Shown in pieces: positions 1 through 6,779 of a DNA stretch of 14,755 nucleotides. Numbering within the stretch: the stretch's first letter is position 1; every line of letters starts with the position of its first letter. This DNA comes from an uncultured Campylobacter sp. (lineage in GTDB: Bacteria > Campylobacterota > Campylobacteria > Campylobacterales > Campylobacteraceae). The stretch spans positions 1-14,755 of the forward strand of contig NZ_CALIIS010000209.1 in NCBI RefSeq assembly GCF_938017705.1. The letters are read 5' to 3'. The notes below the pieces were generated by a model that saw only the letters and a list, made by a program, of their open reading frames with translations, made no database searches and was not told the DNA's origin. The translations under genes and the position numbers were made by a program.

Positions 1-1
1 C

Positions 2-309
2 AAAGAAAAAATATATAAACTAAATTCCAAATATCGAGTCATCGACTACGTCGACAAACGGACAGATATGCAGGCGCTTTTGCTTGAAAGAGGAGAAGCA
101 AATGATAATGGCGAATTCCAAGGAAGCGGTAACTATGTGCTAGCCTTCCGTGGAACTAAAGGCAAGGTAGATATAGCAAGCAGTATCTGTAAAGATATCT
201 TTGTGAAAAGGACATGTAAATTTAAAGCCTTATCGGAGATTATCTAAAAAAAGATGGAATTTTTCTAAAATATGTGAGGTATCCAAAAACAACAAAAGGA
301 ATGCAATGA
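2..309 (+). pseudogene. 3' part of a frameshifted gene with a lipase-like strand motif
   Basis: The reading frame enters from the left edge (codons from base 2) and stops at 245-247 after 81 residues. It contains the stretch YVLAFRGTKG, which resembles the beta-strand 'YVLAFRGT' typical of class 3 lipase / alpha-beta hydrolase folds. No GxSxG nucleophile elbow follows, so any lipase would be incomplete. In the -1 frame, bases 226-309 are open and read as a plausible protein tail (LIGDYLKKDGIFLKY and onward, ending TTKGMQ). That tail stops at TGA 307-309, which overlaps the next gene's ATG as ATGA. Adding one A to the short A-run at 223-225 joins the two frames (KFK-SLIGDYL). I infer a single-base deletion or a sequencing error. 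The lipase assignment is tentative, because only one short motif supports it and the 5' end lies outside the window. Confidence 0.5.
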
Positions 310-875
310 AGAATCCGCTTTACTACGTAGATTATTGGTATGATTTGATTAAATTCGGCTTCGATCGGAAACACACTTTTATAACGCTAATCGTTGTTTG
401 CGTTTCATTTATCGCACCGATACTTCTTTTGATAGCATATCAAAGCGCACCTAGTAGAAAAAATATAGAAGATCCTTTTGTTTTTGTTGGAACTATAAGC
501 GAATTTCATAAATATGATAGCTATCGTGGTGGAACCGGCTGCAATATATCCGTGCGAGGAAGCGGTAAAATTTTTGATCTGCATATCGGAAATAGCAAGA
601 CAGATTATGAACAATTCGGTATGCAATTTTGTGATTTAATTTACAAAAACTATATAGATCAAATTTGCGTAAAAATTAAAATGTCGGAAAGATTTTTAAA
701 TGAATACGGGTATTGCGATGGAACAAAAATACATACCTCAAATGCAGAGGATTGGGATAATTTATATTTTCAAAGAAATATACTAACCTTAACTAGTATA
801 TTGCTATTTTTATCCGCATTGTATTCAATCTTCAAGCTTCATATAGAATATAAAAAATCCAAACTAAAAGATTAA
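306..875 (+). CDS. Two-TM protein of unknown function with a Cys-containing loop
   Basis: I do not recognise a family for this 189-residue protein. It has a hydrophobic helix at about residues 24-45 and another at about 159-177. Basic residues lie before the first (DRKH) and after the second (YKKSKLK), so both ends are probably cytoplasmic and the roughly 110-residue middle is probably periplasmic. That middle part holds four cysteines (79, 109, 121, 137), which could form two disulfides, and begins with a beta-rich stretch around FVFVGTISEF. The ATG at 306 follows an AAAAGGA site at 294-300 and overlaps the restored stop of the broken gene upstream, so the two were probably one transcription unit. 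The region is visibly AT-richer than the hemH and alaS genes, suggesting acquisition. A role as immunity partner of a secreted lipase is possible but is only an inference. Confidence 0.75.
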   Translation: MKNPLYYVDYWYDLIKFGFDRKHTFITLIVVCVSFIAPILLLIAYQSAPSRKNIEDPFVFVGTISEFHKYDSYRGGTGCNISVRGSGKIFDLHIGNSKTDYEQFGMQFCDLIYKNYIDQICVKIKMSERFLNEYGYCDGTKIHTSNAEDWDNLYFQRNILTLTSILLFLSALYSIFKLHIEYKKSKLKD

Positions 876-885
876 ATTTTAATCT
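869..885. terminator. Palindrome between convergent genes, possible weak terminator
   Basis: AGATTAAA-T-TTTAATCT is a 17-base palindrome that spans the stop codon of the two-TM gene and lies 7 bases from the end of hemH, which converges on it. Read on the minus strand, a 6-bp stem with a 5-base loop is followed by TTTAG, so it could help to end hemH transcription. The stem is AT-only apart from one G-C pair and the T-run is short, so terminator function is uncertain. Confidence 0.3.
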
Positions 886-891
886 CTAAAT

Positions 892-2190
892 TTACAGCGC
901 TTGCGCGAGTATAAATTTCGCGAAATCCTCGCGGGAGTTCGGGCATTTGCACACTTCGTAGTATTCATAACCTAGCTCGCGCGCCTGGGCCCTATAAAAA
1001 ATATCCAGCTCGAAATTGGTCTCGGAATTATCCACGCAAAATGCGATCGGAAATATGAGCGCTTTTTTGCTCTGCAGATCCCGCAAAACGTCCGCAACAT
1101 TGGGCTCTAGCCACTTAACGGGACCCAGGCGCGATTGATACGCCAAAATAATCTCTTTAAATTTAATTCCGCGCGCGGCTAGCAAATCTTTTAAAATTTG
1201 CATGTGTGCATTTATCTGCGCCTCGTAAGGATCGCCCGCGGTGATCATTTTTACCGGCAGCGAATGTGCGGAAAATATGAGCGAAATTTGAGAAATTTCA
1301 TCCGCGCTAAATTTCGAGACGCACGCCGCAATTAAATTTAGTAAAATTTCGTTGTAAGCGGCGCTGTCGTAGAAAATATCAACTATCTTATAATTTTTTA
1401 TACCAAGCCGCTTAAGTGCGGCTTCGGCAGAACACAGACTCGATTGCACCGTCGTTTTTGAGAAGTGCGGATACAAAGGCATCAAAATTATCTCGTCAAA
1501 ATCCGCGTATTTTTTAAGCACGTCCTCCGCAAAAGGCGGCGTGTAATTCATCGCATAATCGCAAATTAGCTCATCTATCGGTTTTTCATTCTTCGGCGCT
1601 TCATTTTGCAGCGCCTCACCCTGTGTCGGGACGCTCTGCGGCGGCTGGTTTTGCAATAGAGTGTCTTGCGCCGGCTCGCTCTGTGCCTCTTGCGCCGGCT
1701 CACCTGCGGCGCTTGTAAATTCGGTTTGGTTTTGAAATTTAGCCTCGCCACCAGGCTCGCCGCCTTCTTGAAATTTAGCGGAATTTTGCAGCTTGCATGT
1801 AGCGCTAAAATCTGGGCTATTAAATTTTGTGGCACCCTGAAATTCTACCTCATTTTGAAATTTAGCTGCGCTCTGAAATTTTAAATTTTGCGCACCATCT
1901 GCATTTTCAAATTTTAATCCCGCGCCGAATTTTGCTCGCGCTAGTTCATTTACCCGCTCGCAAAGCGCTTCGGTAATGGAGCATATCGGCGAGCGTCCGC
2001 CCAGTTTTTCGTAGTTGCTACGCGCCGCCGCCGCTCTACTTCTTACAATGATTGCGGCTAAAACGCTACGCCAAAAATCACTCTTAATGCCCAAAATAAA
2101 GGGGTCGTTAAACATATTTTTTAAAAAAACTTCAACCTCACTCAGATCGTTCGGACCGCCCATGTTGAGTAAAATTAGGGCTTTTTTCAT
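892..2190 (-). CDS. hemH: Ferrochelatase (HemH) with a large internal insert
   Basis: Inserts ferrous iron into protoporphyrin IX (or coproporphyrin III), the metal-chelation step of haem synthesis. The N-terminal MKKALILLNMGGP, the VEVFLKNMFNDP segment and the YEKLGGRSP motif at about 60-68 are typical. The C-terminal half has FSAHSLP with the catalytic His309, LAYQSRLGPVKWLEP, and VDNSE with Glu390 at the position of the second catalytic acidic residue. The protein is 432 residues, whereas ferrochelatases of this group are usually near 300-320. The excess lies in residues about 88-205, a low-complexity repeat region (separate entry), after which MNYTPPFAEDVL resumes the family pattern. Key residues and frame are intact, so the enzyme is probably functional. 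The start ATG overlaps the stop of the upstream oxidoreductase gene by 4 bases (ATGA) and has no good Shine-Dalgarno site, so translation is probably coupled. Confidence 0.95.
   Translation of the reverse strand: MKKALILLNMGGPNDLSEVEVFLKNMFNDPFILGIKSDFWRSVLAAIIVRSRAAAARSNYEKLGGRSPICSITEALCERVNELARAKFGAGLKFENADGAQNLKFQSAAKFQNEVEFQGATKFNSPDFSATCKLQNSAKFQEGGEPGGEAKFQNQTEFTSAAGEPAQEAQSEPAQDTLLQNQPPQSVPTQGEALQNEAPKNEKPIDELICDYAMNYTPPFAEDVLKKYADFDEIILMPLYPHFSKTTVQSSLCSAEAALKRLGIKNYKIVDIFYDSAAYNEILLNLIAACVSKFSADEISQISLIFSAHSLPVKMITAGDPYEAQINAHMQILKDLLAARGIKFKEIILAYQSRLGPVKWLEPNVADVLRDLQSKKALIFPIAFCVDNSETNFELDIFYRAQARELGYEYYEVCKCPNSREDFAKFILAQAL
1576..1929 (-). repeat. In-frame repetitive low-complexity insert inside hemH
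   Basis: About 118 codons (HemH residues about 88-205) interrupt the ferrochelatase fold between the GGRSP region and the MNYTPPF region. The translated insert is rich in Gln, Ala, Glu, Lys-Phe and Pro, with repeated units such as AKFQN, AKFQE, VEFQG and EPAQ. At DNA level, TTGAAATTTAGC (plus strand) occurs exactly at 1732-1743, 1768-1779 and 1855-1866, spaced by 36 and 87 bases, both multiples of three. TCTTGCGCCGGCTC occurs at 1664-1677 and 1688-1701, 24 bases apart. Degenerate copies of the first word lie at about 1838 and 1873. The pattern suggests in-frame expansion and drift of short direct repeats. It is probably a disordered surface loop. Confidence 0.85.
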
Positions 2191-3059
2191 GAGATGATTT
2201 CTCGTATTTTTATCGCATCCTCGACGCTTGCAAGACCTGCGTTAGTACTGCTGTCGCACATCGCGCAAAATGCTTCGTGTTCGCGGCGCAGCGAAAAGTC
2301 ATCGCGATCGACGCGCAGATTTACGCGCCCGTCAGGCGTAATTTTAAAAAGAGTTATTGAGATTAGATCGCCGAAATACACGCCGCTGTCGGTGCAAATT
2401 TCGATACCGTGGCGTCTGATCGGATAGAGATTGGACTGCATTAGCGTGCAATAGCAGCCGCTTTTTGTGTGAAGCGTCGCGCATGCGGCTAGAGTGCGCT
2501 CTTTAGAGATATTTTTGCTAAGTTCTATGCAAGCTATCTCGCTGTGAGAAAGCAGCCGCACAAGATCGATATCTCTAAAAAGGGCATTGGCTACGATATC
2601 TGCTCTATCATCGTTTGCAAAACCGCTTACGAAGCTCATCGAAAAAATTTTATCCCCCTTGGCTAGCTCGCGTAACAAGGATACGATTACTGGATTGTAG
2701 CGGTCGAAGTAGCCTACGGCTAGGCGCGTGCCGTTAGTAGTGACTGCGTAATTTATCTCTCTGGCTTCGGCTAGGCTTTGTGCGAGCGGAGATTCTACAA
2801 AGATATTTTTGGTAAACGGTAGGCATTTTAAAATCAGCTCTTTATGCGATGGCGGGGGAGCCGTGATGACTACGGCGTCGGGCTTGGCGACGTTAAAAAG
2901 ATCGGTTAGATTATCAAAGACCGGATAGCGCGGGCCGAAATTTTCACTGCTGCCCTTATGATAAAGCGCTACAAGCTCGAAATAATCGCTCCTTCTTAGC
3001 TCGCTAAAGTGCTTTTGACCAAGCTCGTCCATGCCTATGATCGCTATCTTTTTTTTCAT
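2187..3059 (-). CDS. Gfo/Idh/MocA-type oxidoreductase with altered signature residues
   Basis: A 290-residue protein with an N-terminal Rossmann fold (KIAIIGMDELGQKH, residues 4-17), the PDAVVITAPPPSHKELI strand-helix at about 60-76, and a C-terminal alpha/beta domain typical of NAD(P)-dependent Gfo/Idh/MocA dehydrogenases. The glycine motif is GMDELG rather than GxGxxG. The usual EKP motif, with its catalytic Lys, is read here as ESP (residues 89-91). The usual GxHxxD is FRDID, with Arg162 in place of His. The cofactor fold therefore seems kept while the classical catalytic residues are changed, so the protein may have a different chemistry or a binding role. It is the likely counterpart of C. 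jejuni Cj0504c, next to hemH there too (from memory). It is the first gene of the minus-strand operon, with ATG preceded by AGGGC (minus strand of 3066-3070). Confidence 0.8.
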   Translation of the reverse strand: MKKKIAIIGMDELGQKHFSELRRSDYFELVALYHKGSSENFGPRYPVFDNLTDLFNVAKPDAVVITAPPPSHKELILKCLPFTKNIFVESPLAQSLAEAREINYAVTTNGTRLAVGYFDRYNPVIVSLLRELAKGDKIFSMSFVSGFANDDRADIVANALFRDIDLVRLLSHSEIACIELSKNISKERTLAACATLHTKSGCYCTLMQSNLYPIRRHGIEICTDSGVYFGDLISITLFKITPDGRVNLRVDRDDFSLRREHEAFCAMCDSSTNAGLASVEDAIKIREIIS

Positions 3060-3089
3060 CGTTATGCCCTAAATTTAATCTTTCGCGCC

Positions 3090-3095
3090 ATTATA
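3090..3095 (-). promoter_or_regulatory. -10 box of the oxidoreductase-hemH operon
   Basis: The minus strand reads GTTATAAT, a perfect TATAAT with the G two bases upstream that is typical of Campylobacter promoters. The predicted transcript start is near 3083, giving a leader of about 24 bases that includes the AGGGC ribosome site before ATG 3059. No clear -35 hexamer is seen, as is usual in this genus. Confidence 0.65.
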
Positions 3096-3140
3096 ACTAA
3101 GAATGGTTAAAATTTTATAGTTTTTAAAATCTAATTTGGC

Positions 3141-3146
3141 TAAAAT
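3141..3146 (+). promoter_or_regulatory. -10 box of the alaS operon
   Basis: GGCTAAAAT places TAAAAT at 3141-3146 with the upstream G. The predicted start is near 3153 and the leader about 32 bases, containing AGGGA at 3174-3178. It diverges from the hemH operon promoter, with the two -10 boxes about 45 bases apart, so the two units share one short control region. Confidence 0.6.
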
Positions 3147-3184
3147 GCGCTCCAAAATTTTAAAATTTAAAACAGGGAAATTTC

Positions 3185-5728
3185 ATGGATATTAGAAGCG
3201 AATATTTGAATTTTTTTGCGAGCAAGGGCCATCAGATCGTTCCTAGCGCGCCGCTGGTACCAGATGATGATAGTTTGCTTTTTACAAACGCGGGTATGGT
3301 GCCCTTTAAAAGCATATTTACAGGAGCCGTTCCGCGTCCGACGCCGCCTATCCGCACGAGCTGTCAGACCTGCATCCGCGCCGGCGGCAAACACAACGAC
3401 CTAGACAACGTCGGCTATACCGCGCGCCACCATACGTTTTTTGAGATGCTTGGCAATTTCAGCTTCGGTGAGTATTTTAAAGAGCAGGCAATCGCCTATG
3501 CGTGGGAGTTTATCACTGAAATTTTAAAGCTTCCAAAAGACAAACTTTACGTCACCGTGCACGAGAAAGACGACGAAGCGTTTGGGTTCTGGGCGCAGCA
3601 CATAGCGCAGGAGCGCATCTACCGCTTCGGCGATCACGATAACTTTTGGGCGATGGGCGATACCGGTCCGTGCGGACCGTGCAGCGAAATTTTTTACGAT
3701 CAGGGCGAGGAGCATTTTCACTCATCCGAGGATTATATGGGCGGCGACGGCGACCGCTTTTTAGAGATTTGGAATTTAGTTTTCATGCAGTACGAGCGCA
3801 GCAAAGACGGCAAGCTTAGCCCGCTTCCAAAGCCTAGCATCGACACGGGCATGGGTCTTGAGCGCGTCACGGCGATTAAGGAGGGCAAGTTTAGCAACTA
3901 CGACAGCTCGCTTTTCATGCCGCTAATTGATGAGGTTGCAAAGCTTTGCGGCAAACCTTACGTTTATGAAAGCGGCGCGAGCTACCGCGTCATCGCCGAT
4001 CATATCCGCTCGGTCGTGTTTTTGCTGGCGCAGGGAACAAATTTTAATCGCGAGGGCAGGGGATATGTTTTGCGTAGAATTCTGCGCCGCGCCGTGCGCC
4101 ACGGCTATCTGCTCGGCATCAAAGAGCCCTTTATGCACCACCTCGTGGATAAAGTATGCGAGCTGATGGGTGGACACTATGCCTATCTAAACGAGAAAAA
4201 GCAGGTCGTAAAGGAGCAGATCAAGCTCGAAGAGGAGCGGTTTTTCGCCACTTTGGCAAACGGCATCGAGCTTTTTAACGAGGAGCTTGCGCGCACTAAA
4301 GAAATTTTTAGCGGCGAGGTCGCGTTTAAACTATACGATACCTACGGCTTTCCGCTCGATCTGACCGCCGATATGCTACGCGAGAAAAATTTGCGTGTGG
4401 ATGAAGCTAAATTTGACGCGCTTATGAGCGAGCAAAGGCAGATAGCTAAAGCCGCATGGAAGGGCAGTGGCGATAAAAACGTCCATGGCGATTTCAAGGC
4501 GCTGCTAGAGAAATTCGGCGAGAATAAATTTAGCGGTTACGAAGAGCTTAGCCGCACGAGCAAGGTTTTAGCGCTACTTAACGAGGATTTTGCGGAAGTG
4601 GATGAGCTCAAAGCCGGCGATATTGGCTGGGCGATGTTTGATATCACTCCGTTTTATGCACAAAGCGGCGGTCAAACGGGCGATAGCGGCGAAGTGGAGT
4701 CCATAGCCGATGTGTTTGATACGCAGAAATTTTATGGGCTAAATTTATCCCACTTGCGCCTTAATCGTAACCTGAAAATCGGCGATATCGTCGGGCTCAA
4801 GGTTTCTGAAGAGCGTGAGCAGATTGCACGCCATCACAGCGCGACGCATCTTTTGCACGCGGCGCTTCGTGCGGTACTAGGGGCTCATATAGCTCAAGCA
4901 GGAAGCTTGGTTGAAGCTGACCGCTTAAGATTTGACTTCTCGCATCCTAAGGCGCTTAGCGACGAGGAGCTAGCTAAAATCGAGGAATTTGTAAATAATG
5001 CCGTTTGCAAGGGCTGTGCGGCAAAAACCGAGATTATGGATATAGATGACGCTAAAAATAGCGGCGCGATTGCGCTTTTTGGCGAAAAATACGGCTCAAA
5101 AGTGCGCGTTGTGAGCTTCGGAGAGATTAGTAAGGAGCTTTGCGGCGGAATTCACGTGCGTAATTTAAGCGAGATAGGACCGTTTTTTATAGTTAAAGAA
5201 AGCAGTGTAAGTGCGGGCGTTAGGCGTATCGAGGCAGTTTGTTCGCGCGCTGCTTTAAATTTGGCACTTCAAAATCGCGCTAAGCTTGCTGAAATTTCTG
5301 CGGAGCTAAAAGGGATTGAGCCTCTCCGCGCGATTGAGAAATTAAAAGATGAGATCAGGTCGCTAAAAGATCAGATCAAGCATGCAAGCAGTTCTCATGC
5401 ACTGGCTTTTCTAAATGTCGGTGATACCAAACTTTGCGTAGCCTCGGTCGAAAGCGGTGATATAAAAACTATGATAGATGAGTTTAAAAATAGCCACGAA
5501 AAGGCGGCGATAATGCTGATGCAAGTAGGCACCGACGGCAAAATTTCAATCGCAGCAGGTGTTAAAAACGCGCCGATCAAAGCTGGCGAGTGGGTTAAGC
5601 TCGCGGCGCAAATTTTAGGCGGTGGCGGCGGCGGACGCGATGATTTTGCGACCGCGGGCGGCAAGGACGTGCTAAAAATCGAAGAAGCGATCAAAGAGGC
5701 GATCTCTTACGCAAAAGGTAAAATTTGA
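3185..5728 (+). CDS. alaS: Alanine-tRNA ligase
   Basis: Attaches alanine to tRNA-Ala in the cytoplasm and hydrolyses mischarged tRNA. The 847-residue length is normal. The class II catalytic core occupies about the first 240 residues, with RHHTFFEMLGNFSFG (81-95) and GMGLERV (222-228). The tRNA-recognition region includes RGYVLRRILRRAVRHG (292-307). The editing domain carries the zinc/catalytic set H551 and H555 (HHSATHLLH) with C653 and H657 (CGGIH). A helical linker at about 695-735 (LKDEIRSLKDQIKH) leads to the C-Ala domain with a six-glycine run followed by RDDFATAGG. ATG 3185 has AGGGA six bases upstream. It is the first gene of a tight operon, and its stop overlaps the next gene's TTG start. 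All expected motifs are present. Confidence 0.98.
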   Translation: MDIRSEYLNFFASKGHQIVPSAPLVPDDDSLLFTNAGMVPFKSIFTGAVPRPTPPIRTSCQTCIRAGGKHNDLDNVGYTARHHTFFEMLGNFSFGEYFKEQAIAYAWEFITEILKLPKDKLYVTVHEKDDEAFGFWAQHIAQERIYRFGDHDNFWAMGDTGPCGPCSEIFYDQGEEHFHSSEDYMGGDGDRFLEIWNLVFMQYERSKDGKLSPLPKPSIDTGMGLERVTAIKEGKFSNYDSSLFMPLIDEVAKLCGKPYVYESGASYRVIADHIRSVVFLLAQGTNFNREGRGYVLRRILRRAVRHGYLLGIKEPFMHHLVDKVCELMGGHYAYLNEKKQVVKEQIKLEEERFFATLANGIELFNEELARTKEIFSGEVAFKLYDTYGFPLDLTADMLREKNLRVDEAKFDALMSEQRQIAKAAWKGSGDKNVHGDFKALLEKFGENKFSGYEELSRTSKVLALLNEDFAEVDELKAGDIGWAMFDITPFYAQSGGQTGDSGEVESIADVFDTQKFYGLNLSHLRLNRNLKIGDIVGLKVSEEREQIARHHSATHLLHAALRAVLGAHIAQAGSLVEADRLRFDFSHPKALSDEELAKIEEFVNNAVCKGCAAKTEIMDIDDAKNSGAIALFGEKYGSKVRVVSFGEISKELCGGIHVRNLSEIGPFFIVKESSVSAGVRRIEAVCSRAALNLALQNRAKLAEISAELKGIEPLRAIEKLKDEIRSLKDQIKHASSSHALAFLNVGDTKLCVASVESGDIKTMIDEFKNSHEKAAIMLMQVGTDGKISIAAGVKNAPIKAGEWVKLAAQILGGGGGGRDDFATAGGKDVLKIEEAIKEAISYAKGKI

Positions 5729-6234
5729 ACGAAATCGATACCGGCTTCATCAAAGCCTCGCAAATTTTGCCGCTGATTCACATTTTAAGCGTGATTTTTT
5801 TGGTCTGCGCGCAGATCTGCGTATTTTTGATCACGCGGATTTTTATGAATTTAAGCAGTAAAAGTCAAGCGGATGCGAAGGATGTAAAATTTGCAGAAAT
5901 TTTACGATATATGAAACGCTATGAGCAGTTCTTTGCACTATTTTTGGTGATCGTTTGCGTAAGTGGATTTTTTCTTGCGGACGGCGGAAGTTTTAAATTT
6001 TCAGATCCTATGGTAAAAGGCGCGATTGCCACGCTGTGGGCTGGCGCCAGCTTTATACTACTAAATTTTATCTACATGCATTATAAAATTTCATCTTTGA
6101 AGCGAGCTTTGGATGCAGGAGATGAGCTTGAGGCGAATGAGCATTTAATCATCGTCGTTAAATATTTCATCCCGCTAAATATCGTAGTCACGCTGATTTG
6201 CGTTTATCTAGGCGTGACGGTGGGCGAGTTTTGA
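5725..6234 (+). CDS. Four-TM membrane protein of unknown function
   Basis: A 169-residue protein with four predicted helices at about 14-40, 68-85, 98-118 and 143-165. Histidines lie in or near the membrane (H19 in helix 1, H119 after helix 3). This recalls small 4-TM proteins of the CopD/DUF2269 kind, but I cannot assign the family. The start is TTG at 5725, overlapping the alaS stop as TTGA. AAAAGG at 5713-5718, inside the end of alaS, gives a correct six-base spacing, and no better ATG exists. The next gene, maf, starts on the last base of this gene's TGA. Its place inside the alaS-maf-pbpA operon means it is co-expressed with them. As far as I recall, C. jejuni lacks a gene here. Confidence 0.85.
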   Translation: MNEIDTGFIKASQILPLIHILSVIFLVCAQICVFLITRIFMNLSSKSQADAKDVKFAEILRYMKRYEQFFALFLVIVCVSGFFLADGGSFKFSDPMVKGAIATLWAGASFILLNFIYMHYKISSLKRALDAGDELEANEHLIIVVKYFIPLNIVVTLICVYLGVTVGEF

Positions 6235-6779
6235 TGATTTATTTAGCTTCCAGTTCGCCTACTAGAGCACAAATTCTAAAGGATAACGGCGTAGAATTTA
6301 CGCAAATTCCTTTTAATTTCGACGAAAGCGGCATTAGCAAGGACGATGCACGCACCTATGCTTACCGCGTTGCCGTAGCCAAGAAAGCGCAGTTTTTTAA
6401 AATTTATAAAAATTATGATAGAGTGCTGTTTGCCGATAGCTCCGTGCTTGCTGGCGGCGAAATTTTAGGCAAGGCGCGGGATGAAGCGGACGCATTAAAA
6501 ATGCTACGAGCTCAAAGCGGTGCTAGCTGCGCCGTTTATACTGCGATGATTTTTTGCAGTAAGGCGCTAGAGCTTTCGGCACTTAGCGTCGCAAGCTTTG
6601 AATTTGCGGAATTTACTGAAGCGGATTTAAAAGGCTATATCGCTAGCGGCGATTGGCGTGGCAAGGCGGGTGCGATGAGTATCGAAGGCTTTAACGAAAA
6701 ATATATTAAAAGCTCGCGTGGGTCAAAATTCACGGCGATGGGGCTTGATCTGGAAATTTTAAAGAGGTTTGTATGGTAA
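6234..6779 (+). CDS. maf: Maf family nucleoside triphosphate pyrophosphatase
   Basis: Maf proteins hydrolyse non-canonical or canonical nucleoside triphosphates to monophosphates and have been linked to septum inhibition. The 181-residue protein begins MIYLASSSPTRAQIL, the family SSxSPxR signature with Ser8, Pro9 and Arg11. It continues with Glu31 in FDESGI, Lys50 in VAVAKKAQFF, and the catalytic Asp68 in FADSSVLAGGEILGK. The distal part GDWRGKAGAMSIEGF and GSKFTAMGLDLEIL matches the family's GKAGAYxIQG and VVGLPL regions. ATG 6234 is chosen over an in-frame TTG at 6198, because the family N-terminus begins exactly here and TGATG overlap with the preceding gene indicates coupling. Its own ribosome site is weak (GGGCGAG). 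Its 3' end overlaps the start of pbpA by 7 bases. Confidence 0.93.
   Translation: MIYLASSSPTRAQILKDNGVEFTQIPFNFDESGISKDDARTYAYRVAVAKKAQFFKIYKNYDRVLFADSSVLAGGEILGKARDEADALKMLRAQSGASCAVYTAMIFCSKALELSALSVASFEFAEFTEADLKGYIASGDWRGKAGAMSIEGFNEKYIKSSRGSKFTAMGLDLEILKRFVW

Noticed and set aside
217..225. Programmed -1 ribosomal frameshift at AAATTTAAA
   Set aside because: The codon phase does not give a canonical X-XXY-YYZ slippery site and no downstream stem was seen, so a mutation or sequencing error is simpler.
1660..1870. CRISPR-like repeats in the hemH insert
   Set aside because: The repeats are 12-14 bases, irregularly spaced, coding in frame, and lack unique spacers of constant size.
1575..1884. 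Open frames on both strands across the hemH insert (an Arg-rich 86-codon frame on minus, a 72-codon frame on plus)
   Set aside because: They are by-products of the repetitive sequence in a real gene, have no ribosome sites and lack protein-like composition.
5395..5694. 99-codon minus-strand frame opposite the end of alaS
   Set aside because: Its Pro- and Ser-rich translation mirrors the Gly-rich alaS C-terminus, and no ribosome site or promoter is seen.
6198..6233. TTG start twelve codons upstream for maf
   Set aside because: Maf proteins begin at the MIYLASSS-type segment, and ATG 6234 overlaps the preceding stop in the usual way.
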